Shown: piece after piece, positions 17,791 through 26,299 of the stretch
How positions within the stretch are numbered: the first letter of the stretch is position 1
How the letters are laid out: every line of letters starts with the position of its first letter
Source: Thalassospira lucentensis
GTDB taxonomy: Bacteria > Pseudomonadota > Alphaproteobacteria > Rhodospirillales > Thalassospiraceae
Length of the DNA stretch: 64,000 nt
Direction: 5' to 3'
Assembly: GCF_011806425.1 (NCBI RefSeq)
Contig: NZ_JAATOV010000001.1
Span: 186,001 to 250,000, forward strand
Translations under genes and position numbers: made by a program
The notes under the pieces: model-generated
Databases searched by the model: none
Told to the model about the DNA's origin: nothing
The model's input: only the letters and a program-made list of their open reading frames with translations

Positions 17791-18249
17791 ATGAGCTGGA
17801 CGCCGGAAAAGATTGAATTGCTGACTTCGCTCTGGAATCAGGGCTGGACCACGGCACGCATCGGTGAAGAACTGGGCGTTGGTAAGAATGCTGTGGTTGG
17901 CAAGGCACACCGCCTGGGATTGCCCAAGCGTCCCTCCCCGATCCAGCGACGTGCGGAAGAAGCCGAACAGAAAAAGGCGCCTGCGCCCAAGCAGCAGAGC
18001 AAAGGCATCAGCATCTATGATCTTGGTCCGGGCATGTGCCGTTGGCCATTTGGTGATCCGGATGGGGATGACTTTTATTTCTGCGGCAAGAAAACCGTGC
18101 CGACCAAACCTTATTGCGACGAACATTGCGCTCAGGCTTACCTGAACGGTAAAAACCCACGCGAAGACAATCCCCCGCATCAGCAGGGTGGCCCGAACAA
18201 AGGCCAACATAATGGTCCGAACCGCGGGTCGTTTGGCGCAAAGAAATAA
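17791..18249 (+). CDS. gcrA: GcrA cell cycle regulator
   Basis: GcrA is an alphaproteobacterial co-activator that binds CcrM-methylated GANTC promoters together with sigma70 RNA polymerase and times S-phase genes. The 152-residue protein starts MSWTPEKIELLTSLWNQGWT, the diagnostic N-terminal helix-turn-helix, followed by IGEELGVGKNAVVGKAHRLG. The C-terminal sigma-binding region contains CRWPFGDP and YFCGKK with Cys/His residues (YCDEHC). The tail is Asn/Gln/Gly rich. An upstream in-frame ATG at 17716 gives a non-conserved extension and is rejected. A terminator follows. Confidence 0.97.
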   Translation: MSWTPEKIELLTSLWNQGWTTARIGEELGVGKNAVVGKAHRLGLPKRPSPIQRRAEEAEQKKAPAPKQQSKGISIYDLGPGMCRWPFGDPDGDDFYFCGKKTVPTKPYCDEHCAQAYLNGKNPREDNPPHQQGGPNKGQHNGPNRGSFGAKK

Positions 18250-18280
18250 GCTGACCGATTTCATTGGTCGCATGACATTT

Positions 18281-18315
18281 AAAAAGCCGCCCGGAATTTC
18301 CGAGCGGCTTTTTTT
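18281..18315 (+). terminator. Bidirectional intrinsic terminator between gcrA and cpdB
   Basis: AAAAAGCCGC pairs with GCGGCTTTTTTT around a short AT-rich loop. T-runs exist on both strands, so it serves the convergent gcrA (plus) and cpdB (minus) genes. Confidence 0.85.
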
Positions 18316-18372
18316 ATTTTGGTCGGGACCGATCCGCATACAGCATAACCGGCCCCGACACCTTATCGGTGT

Positions 18373-20328
18373 TTATTGGGTTTGCAGGACGTATTTGGCA
18401 AAGCCGTCCTTGTCTTCGCCGATAAAGCTGATATTGCCCGGTGCATTAAGTGCCGATGATGCCTTGGGGCTGGTGGTAAAGGTAACTTTGGACGCATCAC
18501 CCAGCGGCGCAAACGACCAGTTTCCATCGGCCTTTGGATCAATTTCCTTTTCCGACAGGATATAGTTACCAAGCACCGTGCGGTTTTCATCCGGGGCTTC
18601 GACGATGATGGTTGATCCATCCAAGCCCGGGAAATTGCCGCCACCGCCCGCGCGATAGTTGTTGGTTGCAACCACGAATTTCTGATCCGCCGTCACCGGC
18701 TTGCCATCAAATTCAAGATTAACAATCCGGTGACTGTCAGGATTAACCACCTCGCCCGCCTTGTTGTAGCGTGCAGGTTTGGTGACATCGATCTGATAGT
18801 TAACACCATCAATCACGTCAAAGTTATAGGTAGGGAAATCAGGATTGACCAAGGGCTGCTCATCGCGGCTGTTTGGATCAATCTGATTAAACTGCCCGGC
18901 TGACATTTCCAGCCATTCACGGACCTGATCACCATCAAGCAATACGGCGCGGACGGTATTGGGATAGATGTACAGATCAGCAACGTTTTTAAGGGCAATT
19001 TCGCCTTTGGGGATATCGGTAAAGTAATCTGGTCCACCGCGCCCACCGGCCTTAAACGGTGCCCCCGCAGACAGGATTGGAATGCCGTCATATTCCGAAC
19101 CGTTTAGCATCTTTTCCAGATACCATTTTTGCGCGTTGGTCACGATCTGGATCGACGGATCATCGGCGACCAAAGCAAAGAAACTGTTGATCGGGGTTGA
19201 TGTGGTGCCCACCCCTTTGCGCATATAGGCAATGGTGGCGTCGTGTTCTTCTTTGACGGCGGCGACAACATCCGGATCGGCCTCAACCAATGGGGTGATG
19301 TCGCGGCCTTCACGCTGATAAATCGGGCGGGCTTCGGACAGGCTGTCAACCACGCTCCAGATGCCATCGTCCGTGACGTTTAGTTTCAGGTCAATCACGC
19401 CAAGATGGCTACCCCAGAAGCCCGGCATGACGGCTGCAACGCCGTTAATCGTGCCCTTGGCAAGGTCGACACCATCGATGTCAGAAAAGGCATCAGATGG
19501 GAAAACCGTGTGGGCATGGCCAAACAGGATGGCGTCAATGCCCTCGACTTCTGACAGGTAGTAGGTGGCGTTTTCTTCCATGCCATGGCGTTCCATGGTC
19601 GACAGGCCAGAATGGGGGACGGCAATCACGATATCAGCCCCTTTGGCGCGCATTTCTGGCACGTATTTTTTGGCCATGTCGACGATGTCCTTGGCAATCA
19701 CCTTGCCTTCAAGGTTGGCCTTATCCCACTGCGTAATTTGCGGCGGCACGAACCCAATCACGCCGACTTTGGCCTTATGTATTTTGCCTTCGTCATCGAC
19801 AAATTCGCGGTCGAGCAGCACATAGGGATCAAAATACGGCTTGTCGTTTTGGGCATTATCATCACCATCATCGACAAAGATATTGGCACTGACATAGGGG
19901 AATTCGGCCCCAGACAGGGATTTGGCAAGGAAATCCAAACCATAGTTAAATTCATGGTTTCCGATATTGGCCGCGTCATAGCCAAGAAGGTTCATCGCCT
20001 TATAGACCGGGTGAACATCACCATCTTTTAGGCCGCGTTCCTTGGCCATGTAATCGCCAAGTGGGTTGCCCTGAATAAGGTCGCCGTTATCGACAAGAAC
20101 GACGTTTTCTGCTTCGCCGCGGGCGGTTTTCAGCAATGTCGCAACTTTTGCCAGACCAACCGTATCGGTGGTGCCATCGCGGTAATAATCGTAATTGACC
20201 AGATGGGTGTGAATATCGGTGGTTTCGAGAATGCGCAGCGATACGTTGCTGTCTGCAAGTGCGGTCCCACTGACCAATACCAGCGACAGCCCGACGAAGG
20301 CTGCGCCCGTTTTACCAAAGTGCGCCAT
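18373..20328 (-). CDS. cpdB: 2',3'-cyclic-nucleotide 2'-phosphodiesterase / 3'-nucleotidase
   Basis: A periplasmic bifunctional enzyme that opens 2',3'-cyclic nucleotides and removes 3'-phosphates, scavenging nucleosides and phosphate. The 651-residue protein starts MAHFGKTGAA at 20326-20328 and carries a signal peptide ending GTALA. Metallophosphoesterase ligands are visible in order: TTDIHTHL, DNGDLIQGNPLGDY, GNHEFNYGLDF, PHSG, and GHAHTVFPSD. The C-terminal 5'-nucleotidase substrate domain has NNYRAGGGGNFPG. Length fits E. coli CpdB (about 650). A longer start would precede the signal with a charged segment and is rejected. Monocistronic. Confidence 0.95.
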   Translation of the reverse strand: MAHFGKTGAAFVGLSLVLVSGTALADSNVSLRILETTDIHTHLVNYDYYRDGTTDTVGLAKVATLLKTARGEAENVVLVDNGDLIQGNPLGDYMAKERGLKDGDVHPVYKAMNLLGYDAANIGNHEFNYGLDFLAKSLSGAEFPYVSANIFVDDGDDNAQNDKPYFDPYVLLDREFVDDEGKIHKAKVGVIGFVPPQITQWDKANLEGKVIAKDIVDMAKKYVPEMRAKGADIVIAVPHSGLSTMERHGMEENATYYLSEVEGIDAILFGHAHTVFPSDAFSDIDGVDLAKGTINGVAAVMPGFWGSHLGVIDLKLNVTDDGIWSVVDSLSEARPIYQREGRDITPLVEADPDVVAAVKEEHDATIAYMRKGVGTTSTPINSFFALVADDPSIQIVTNAQKWYLEKMLNGSEYDGIPILSAGAPFKAGGRGGPDYFTDIPKGEIALKNVADLYIYPNTVRAVLLDGDQVREWLEMSAGQFNQIDPNSRDEQPLVNPDFPTYNFDVIDGVNYQIDVTKPARYNKAGEVVNPDSHRIVNLEFDGKPVTADQKFVVATNNYRAGGGGNFPGLDGSTIIVEAPDENRTVLGNYILSEKEIDPKADGNWSFAPLGDASKVTFTTSPKASSALNAPGNISFIGEDKDGFAKYVLQTQ

Positions 20329-20429
20329 ATGTGTTTTTCCCTGCTCGCGTGTTTTGTCGTACGACTTTATTCTTGTTGAAGTGGTCAAGTTTTGAAGATT
20401 TTGCGAAAAAGAAAAGGCAAATACAAACA

Positions 20430-20516
20430 GAAACGCCCGCACATTGGCGCGGACGTTTCCAAACTAAGATCACTCTGGCCCTTCGAGCGGCGATTAAAGC
20501 CGCCTTTTTCAGGCGG
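20430..20516 (-). terminator. Two hairpins at the 3' end of the MFS gene
   Basis: CCGCCT (20500-20505) with AGGCGG (20511-20516) overlaps the stop codon on the minus strand and is followed by CTTTAAT. A second 11-bp arm pair with one mismatch (20430-20459) leads into a T-rich stretch. One or both probably end transcription. Confidence 0.45.
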
Positions 20517-21780
20517 GTTTCAGGACTTCTGACTTATAGCCGCGCACCACTTCGTTGCCCGGTTCCGGGTCATGGGGCACGTTCAGAGCCAAGATCAATG
20601 AAACGACCGCCATCGCGGCCCCGGCAAGGAACACCGCACTGGGCGACAGCAACCAAAGCAAGCCAAAGGCCGCCGGGATAAACACCGCGGCAATATGGTT
20701 GATGGTAAAACTGACCCCGGCGGTTGATGAAATATCCCCCGGATCGGCGATCTTTTGGAAATAGGTTTTGATCGCAATCGCCATAGCAAAGAACAGATGA
20801 TCCACGACGTAAAGCCCGCCGGCGACCTTATCGTTTTCAACAAACGCATAAGACAGAAAGACGATAAACAGCCCGATATATTCAAACGTCAATGCGCGGC
20901 GTTCGCCCCATTTGGCAATCAGTTTGCCAATTTTGGGTGCCAAAACCATGTTGATCGCATGGTTCAAAAGAAACAGTAGCGTGATCGTCCCGGCGTCATA
21001 GCCAAACTTTTCAACCATCAGGAAGCCTGCAAAGACGGTGAAAATCTGACGGCGCGCACCGCTCATAAAGGTTAGCGCGTAATACAGCCAATAGCGTTTG
21101 CGAAGAACAAGCTTTTTGGTTTGGGGATGCGCATCGGCAAATTTCGGGAAAGCCCCCCAGAAGGCCAAAGCGGCAATAATGGTCAGCGCACCGCCGAACA
21201 GATAGACATAGCGATACTCGACATTAAAGATTTCAAGCATCACCCAAACGATGCCAAACATCACCAAAGACGAAAGGGACTTGGCCGAAAGTTGCCGGCC
21301 CATGACCATCGCGGTGCGTTCCTTTTTGACCCATTGCAGCGACAGGGCCTGCTGCATGGTTTCAAAGTAATGGAAGCCGATCGACATCAAAACCGTGGTG
21401 CAATAAAGCCCGATCACGGTCGGGAAATAACCCGAAATCGCAACACCAACCCCCAACACTAAAAGCGAGATCAGGGCAAATGTCTGTTCCCGCAGGATCA
21501 ACAACACGAAAATGGCGCTAAAGGCGAGGAAGCCCGGAATTTCACGAAGCGACTGCAAAATTCCGATTTCACGCCCGGTAAAATCAGCCATTTCGACCGA
21601 GAAGTTATTTAAAAGCGCCATCCACGTCGAAAATGAAAGCGGCATGGCCGCCGCCATTAAAATCAAAAGGACTTCTGGATTGCGCCAGCCTTTTGGGACG
21701 GGCTGCTTAATATCGCCAGCAGGCACGTCACCGATTGGGGCCGCGTGGTTGCTGGCTTCTGGTATGATTTCCTTGGACAT
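20509..21780 (-). CDS. Major facilitator superfamily transporter
   Basis: A 423-residue inner-membrane carrier with about 12 hydrophobic helices after a polar N-terminal tail of 33 residues. Segments such as GWRNPEVLLILMAAAMPLSF, FALISLLVLGVGVAISGYFP and INHIAAVFIPAAFGLLWLLS are clear membrane spans. The loop 2-3 motif is weak (TGREIGILQSLREIPG). I cannot name the substrate. GGGAG lies five bases before the ATG. It is divergent from an AraC-type regulator 157 bases away, so that regulator probably controls it. Confidence 0.87.
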   Translation of the reverse strand: MSKEIIPEASNHAAPIGDVPAGDIKQPVPKGWRNPEVLLILMAAAMPLSFSTWMALLNNFSVEMADFTGREIGILQSLREIPGFLAFSAIFVLLILREQTFALISLLVLGVGVAISGYFPTVIGLYCTTVLMSIGFHYFETMQQALSLQWVKKERTAMVMGRQLSAKSLSSLVMFGIVWVMLEIFNVEYRYVYLFGGALTIIAALAFWGAFPKFADAHPQTKKLVLRKRYWLYYALTFMSGARRQIFTVFAGFLMVEKFGYDAGTITLLFLLNHAINMVLAPKIGKLIAKWGERRALTFEYIGLFIVFLSYAFVENDKVAGGLYVVDHLFFAMAIAIKTYFQKIADPGDISSTAGVSFTINHIAAVFIPAAFGLLWLLSPSAVFLAGAAMAVVSLILALNVPHDPEPGNEVVRGYKSEVLKPA

Positions 21781-21837
21781 TGTGTCTCCCCAGACAGGGG
21801 CGCGTTGGTGGCGGGCCCTTTGTCACAACGATGGTTG

Positions 21838-21856
21838 ATTTGGAATGAGACCAAAT
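21838..21856. promoter_or_regulatory. Candidate operator between MFS and AraC genes
   Basis: ATTTGG and CCAAAT form a perfect 6-bp inverted repeat with a 7-base spacer in the divergent promoter region. It is a plausible but unproven site for the adjacent AraC-type regulator. Confidence 0.35.
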
Positions 21857-21937
21857 TAAACCTTCCGAGGACGTCTGTCTTACGATAATCTGCCAATATA
21901 TACGTCAAACCGGACAGATTTCATTAGGCACCCAGCC

Positions 21938-22738
21938 ATGCCAAACATCATGAACACGTTTGATGAACGCCCGGTTCATCACAACCCACGCCCCCGGCCC
22001 AAAGAACTGCCGCGTGCGGTCTATGTTCGGGTAAGTGACATGCCCGCGGGCTACCGGGTGGCAGCACACAGCCATGACTGGAACCAGCTTTTATATGCGG
22101 TGGAAGGCACAATGACGGTCATCACAAAGGCCGGCATGTGGATCGTGCCCCCGCAACGTGCCGTGTGGGTCCCGCCCCATACCGAGCATGCGGTCACCTG
22201 TAAGGGGCTTACCCGGGCGCGGCATATCTATATCGGGCGCGAGGTTACCGTGAACCTGCCCGACAGATGTATGGTAATTGACGTCACCCCGTTGCTGCGC
22301 GAATTGATCCGGGCGGCCACCGAAATACCAATTGAATATGACGAAGACGGCGAGGACGGGCGACTGATCCGTGTGTTGCTTGATCAATTAAAGGCGCCAG
22401 CGCACGACAACCTGCACTTACCCGCCCCCAAAGATCCGAGAATTTCAAAAATCTGCGAACATCTTCAGCAAGACCCGGCAGACAACCGCGCGCTTGAAGA
22501 CTGGGCACAGTTTTGTGGCGCATCAAGCCGCACACTCGCCCGGCTGTTTCAACGTGAAACCGGCATGCCGTTTCGTGAATGGCGGCAAAAGCTACGTCTG
22601 CTTTATGCGCTCGAACGGCTTGCCAATGATCGCCCGGTCACCGAAGTCGCGTTTGATTTGGGTTATGAAAACACATCGGCCTTCATTGCCATGTTCCGCA
22701 AAACCACGGGCAAGACACCGGGAAGCTATTTCCGCTAG
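21938..22738 (+). CDS. AraC-family transcriptional regulator with cupin domain
   Basis: A 266-residue regulator. Residues 25-130 form a cupin sensor (AAHSHDWNQLLYAVEGTMTV, PPQRAVWVPPHTEHAV), with His residues that could bind a metal or ligand. The C-terminal AraC DNA-binding pair of helix-turn-helix motifs runs from about 170 to 266: WAQFCGASSRTLARLFQRET, then RPVTEVAFDLGYENTSAFIA and the closing FRKTTGKTPGSYFR. This cupin-AraC layout is the NimR/YdeC-like type that usually represses or activates a neighbouring exporter. The divergent MFS gene is the obvious target. Very likely a real regulator; the inducer is unknown. Confidence 0.93.
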   Translation: MPNIMNTFDERPVHHNPRPRPKELPRAVYVRVSDMPAGYRVAAHSHDWNQLLYAVEGTMTVITKAGMWIVPPQRAVWVPPHTEHAVTCKGLTRARHIYIGREVTVNLPDRCMVIDVTPLLRELIRAATEIPIEYDEDGEDGRLIRVLLDQLKAPAHDNLHLPAPKDPRISKICEHLQQDPADNRALEDWAQFCGASSRTLARLFQRETGMPFREWRQKLRLLYALERLANDRPVTEVAFDLGYENTSAFIAMFRKTTGKTPGSYFR

Positions 22739-22889
22739 TCCCTCAATGGCTGCGCCGTTAAACGCCATTTTGTCCAAGCCGATACACCCATACAAAACAA
22801 CCGCCGAAAGACAAAGTTACCTTCATCTGTTCGGCGGCATTTCAATCAGCAGATAAAACCATCGCACATATATTGCGCGGCCTGTCGTG

Positions 22890-23477
22890 TTAGTTCGGAT
22901 TGTAATAGCGCACGCGCGGTGGGATGACGTTTTCAAACACATCATCCGTACTGTCATACACCGTGCCCGATGCCAAACTCGCCAAAGATGTCCGGCGGCT
23001 TTCGACGCATAGGTTATGTATTTCGACCAGTGCATCCGATGACCAACCACTTGTGTTGGTCAAAGATTTCTTTGGCGGCAGTTTTCCCAGACCGGGATGG
23101 TCGGTTGTATCTGTTGTGCCGCGTGCGGCGTCCCCGCCGGAATTAACCGAAATCAGTCGTTCAAGGGCGGGCATGATCTCGACAATGGATTTTAAGACGG
23201 CAACGCTGTCGCCAATCGCGCGGATCATCGCGGTGGCGTTTTCAATATTGGCCGCGTCAAAATTCGCAGAACTGAGCGTTTCAGCGGTATCCGCCAATTT
23301 GCGTTTGGCCTCGGACGTCAAACGCATGGATACCAGATCATTCCAAACCTCGTGGTTTGGTTCACCACGCCTGCGGCCTGGATTAAGATGGCAGTTGTCA
23401 CCCAAATACCGCCCGGGGTCTTTGCAATTGACCTCTCCTTTGCGGCGCGCAGGGTGCTGCTGTTGAACTGAATTCAT
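22890..23477 (-). CDS. Hypothetical protein, no recognised family
   Basis: A 195-residue soluble protein with a strong ribosome site (GGGGGAGAAG directly before the ATG), which favours it over a 180-codon reading on the opposite strand. The N-terminus is polar and basic with two cysteines and two histidines (VNCKDPGRYLGDNCHLNPG). It is followed by MRLTSEAKRKLADTAETLSS, which resembles the ribbon-helix-helix or MobC-like opening of plasmid and integrative-element proteins. A helical middle (ATAMIRAIGDSVAVLKSIVE) and a Ser/Thr-rich tail follow. No signal peptide. It lies beside a long AT-rich stretch lacking genes, so a remnant of a mobile element is possible. Confidence 0.6.
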   Translation of the reverse strand: MNSVQQQHPARRKGEVNCKDPGRYLGDNCHLNPGRRRGEPNHEVWNDLVSMRLTSEAKRKLADTAETLSSANFDAANIENATAMIRAIGDSVAVLKSIVEIMPALERLISVNSGGDAARGTTDTTDHPGLGKLPPKKSLTNTSGWSSDALVEIHNLCVESRRTSLASLASGTVYDSTDDVFENVIPPRVRYYNPN

Positions 23478-24089
23478 CTTCTCCCCCGGAGAAATATGAC
23501 GACTCTACCTGATCACTCGATGCATTTTCTGCATTCAAGATTCTATTTTTATTCAAATATCTTTAGCACGTATCGCGTGAAGCCAATGCGCAGAACGTCT
23601 AAAAGATTTTGCACAATGCCCACATCCCTAGACTTGGTCATTACACTATAGCGATTAAAGGCCACTCAGCGCTACATCAACTAAGGATTACGGGTGCTAG
23701 CCCTAAAGTATATTCCAATTTTGCACTTGCAATTTTAAACCATAGGTTGATTTATGATAACTCAAGAAACGACTATATGACGTAATTTCATCCCAATTCT
23801 ATTGTTGAAATGCATCCTTTGATGCGTGCCATGTAGGCCATATCAGGAACATACAAATGCAGTCGGAACAGGATTTGTCAGGTTGTTCCAGCACCTTTTT
23901 CTCGCTCGATAATAACAGCCGGCCTTTGGCGCACGAAAAGCCCGCACGCAACTATGCGGTCAGTCCAAATTTATAAACAAAATGTCCATTTATTGACTGT
24001 GGACACCGAAAACTTCGACGTTTAAGAGCAATCGCAAATTTTCCTCAGCCCAGATATGAGAATTTGTCATTCATGCAAACGAGACTGTT
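23478..24089. other. AT-rich intergenic stretch, no gene seen
   Basis: More than 600 bases upstream of the hypothetical gene and the EamA gene are clearly richer in A and T than their surroundings. I find no convincing open frame, tRNA or rRNA. It must contain the promoters of both flanking divergent genes. It could also be the scar of a former insertion; there is no inverted-repeat end or target duplication that I can point to. Confidence 0.5.
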
Positions 24090-24123
24090 TCCGATATTGA
24101 TATGCGCTTGCAGTATCGGAGGG
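24090..24123 (+). promoter_or_regulatory. Hairpin overlapping the ribosome site of the EamA gene
   Basis: TCCGATA (24090-24096) can pair with TATCGGA (24114-24120), and the second arm shares bases with the Shine-Dalgarno GGAGGG (24118-24123) eight bases before the ATG. It may partly hide the ribosome site. Only base pairing is seen. Confidence 0.35.
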
Positions 24124-24131
24124 CAGAAAGA

Positions 24132-25055
24132 ATGAACACGTTTTGGGCTGGTATTGGGTTGCGTCTTGGCGCGACCGGCCTTTTTGCCGTCATGAGCCTG
24201 TTTGTCCGCCTGGCATCATTTGAAGCACCGGTTGGTCAGATCATGTTTTGGCGCAGCTCAATCGCGCTCATTCCCATCGTGCTTTACCTGATATGGTGCA
24301 ACCAGTTCCCCCGCGCACTGCGCACTGCACGCCCCTTTGGCCACATTAAACGCAGCACATTTGGCCTGGTGGCGATGTTCTTTTCGTTTTTGTCGTTGTC
24401 CTATCTTCCGCTTGCGCTTGCCACTGCCCTTGGCTTTTTGGCCCCGCTTTTGGTGCTGCCGATTGCTATGGTGATGCTGCGTGAAAAACCCGGCATTGCG
24501 GTCTTTGTCGCAACGTTTGCCGGTTTTGGCGGCGTGTTTTTGATGCTGTGGCCGACCTTATCAACACCGGGTCTTGATACCGGGGTTGTGATAGGCATTG
24601 CCGCCGGTCTTGCCATGGCCGTCACGACAGCCTTTGCCAAGGCGCAGATCAAAGCCCTGACCAGTACGGAATCATCGGGCACCATTGCGTTTTATTTTGC
24701 CGTGATTTGTGCGTTGGGGGGCTTGCTGACCCTGCCGTTTGGGTGGGTGAACCCATCGTTGGAAGCCTTGACCTATTTGATTGGTGCGGGTCTGACCGGT
24801 GGACTTGCGCATATTTTCATGACCGAAGCCTTGGCCCGCGCCCCGGCATCGACATTGGCGGCATTCGAATATACCGCCATGATCTGGGCATTGCTTTTGG
24901 ATGTGACGATATTTGGGGTGTTGCCCCAACCGGTCAGCCTATTCGGGGCCTTCCTGATTGTGCTTGCAGCGGCCATTGTGATGTTTGGCGATAAGATCAT
25001 CGCCATGCTGCCAACCCGGGCCAATAAACAGGCCGCCACAGCCAGCGAAGATTAA
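24132..25055 (+). CDS. EamA/DMT superfamily exporter
   Basis: A 307-residue inner-membrane protein with two five-helix EamA repeats. The start MNTFWAGIGLRLGATGLFAV has GGAGGG eight bases upstream; a longer reading adds ten polar codons. Family signatures include FFSFLSLSYLPLALATALGF in the first repeat and the closing AFEYTAMIWALLLDVTIFGV near the end of the second, a block seen in RhaT/YdcZ-like and S-adenosylmethionine-type permeases of Alphaproteobacteria. Substrate unknown. Monocistronic. Confidence 0.9.
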   Translation: MNTFWAGIGLRLGATGLFAVMSLFVRLASFEAPVGQIMFWRSSIALIPIVLYLIWCNQFPRALRTARPFGHIKRSTFGLVAMFFSFLSLSYLPLALATALGFLAPLLVLPIAMVMLREKPGIAVFVATFAGFGGVFLMLWPTLSTPGLDTGVVIGIAAGLAMAVTTAFAKAQIKALTSTESSGTIAFYFAVICALGGLLTLPFGWVNPSLEALTYLIGAGLTGGLAHIFMTEALARAPASTLAAFEYTAMIWALLLDVTIFGVLPQPVSLFGAFLIVLAAAIVMFGDKIIAMLPTRANKQAATASED

Positions 25056-25213
25056 GGCCCTCAACCGGCACCCGGTGGGGCAATGGTGGCGACCGGCCCG
25101 GCCATGAGCGTCAGAGCGAGCATCACGACGCCATTATGTTGCTTCGAGCATTCCCGGCGCAGCAAAAACGCAGGGAAGCCACCCACCCCATAAAACAGGC
25201 TTTCTGACCGCGA

Positions 25214-26107
25214 CTACCGTGCCTTGTTTTCACACAGCTTGGTCAGTGCATGCAAAGTCAGGTTGGTTGGGGTTGGAATGCCAAATTCCCGACCCTTGCG
25301 CACGATATAGCCGTTGAGATAGTCGATCTCGCTTGGTTTGCCGCGTGCCAAATCCTGCGCGGTTGAGGAAAACTGTGCGGGCATGGTTTCGACAATCTTT
25401 TCAATCGCCCCCCACACGTCACCAGAAACCGTCACGCCACATGCCGAGGCCACTGCAACGCATTCATCAACTGCATTGCGCATCACATCCCAAATACCAT
25501 CCTGCTTGACCAGATCGCCATACGAGGTCTGCGTAATCGCAGAAATCGCATTATAGGCGCAGTTCAGGATCATCTTGGCCCAAAGCGCGCCATCGGCATT
25601 GTCGGAAATCTCAACCGGGATTTTTGCCGGGCGCAAGGTATCCGCCGCCATGTTGCTTTGCGGGGACGGCCCCATAACAAGTTCGCCGCGCCCATGATGT
25701 TTCACATGCCCGGGCCCGCCCATGCTGGTGGCGACATAAACCACCACCGGAATGACCGGCTGCCCGATCACGTCCTGCAGGCGTTCGGCATTATCAACGC
25801 CGTTTTGCATGCTTAGGATAATGGTATCGTTGCCAAGGAACGGTTTGATCTGCAGCCCGGCATCGGCGGTGTCGGTGGATTTTACGCAGAACAAAATCAT
25901 CTCGGAACCCGATACAGATGCCGCGTCCGTGTTGCCAGTCACCGCGACATATTCCTGTGACGTTCCAAGATCAAGCAGCAAACCATCCCGGTTCATCGCA
26001 TCAACATGTGCCGCGCGGCCAATCAGTGTCACGTCATGCCCGGCACGGGCCAGCATCGCGCCATAATAACAACCAACGGCACCAGCCCCCATTACTGCGA
26101 TCTTCAT
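25214..26107 (-). CDS. panE: 2-dehydropantoate 2-reductase family protein
   Basis: Ketopantoate reductase makes pantoate from 2-dehydropantoate with NADPH on the way to coenzyme A. The 297-residue protein opens MKIAVMGAGAVGCYYGAMLA, an NADP-type GxGxxG, followed by IGRAAHVDAMNRDGL. The family's catalytic Lys and Asn lie in WAKMILNCAYNAISA, and the C-terminal glutamate region reads GKPSEIDYLNGYIV. AAGGA is upstream. Alphaproteobacteria often have several PanE paralogues, so this copy may reduce another 2-oxo acid; panB is not adjacent. Divergent from the nicotinamidase gene. Confidence 0.85.
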   Translation of the reverse strand: MKIAVMGAGAVGCYYGAMLARAGHDVTLIGRAAHVDAMNRDGLLLDLGTSQEYVAVTGNTDAASVSGSEMILFCVKSTDTADAGLQIKPFLGNDTIILSMQNGVDNAERLQDVIGQPVIPVVVYVATSMGGPGHVKHHGRGELVMGPSPQSNMAADTLRPAKIPVEISDNADGALWAKMILNCAYNAISAITQTSYGDLVKQDGIWDVMRNAVDECVAVASACGVTVSGDVWGAIEKIVETMPAQFSSTAQDLARGKPSEIDYLNGYIVRKGREFGIPTPTNLTLHALTKLCENKAR

Positions 26108-26299
26108 TTTCTTTAATCCTTACGACGCTGTGGGTTGTCACGAACTTTCCATCAGACAAAGACCGCCATTTCGCGCGGCTTGACTTTCCGACTTGGCTGC
26201 TCAATTCTCGTTAAATTAGAGGAACGTTCAAGTACTTATAACCTCTACCTGCAAAAAATCGTGCCAAGCGCGCAGGTTCAAAACATCAGGAAGGCTATC

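Noticed and set aside
22924-23466. A 180-codon plus-strand frame opposite the hypothetical gene
   Set aside because: No ribosome site, while the minus-strand frame has GGGGGAGAAG directly before its ATG.
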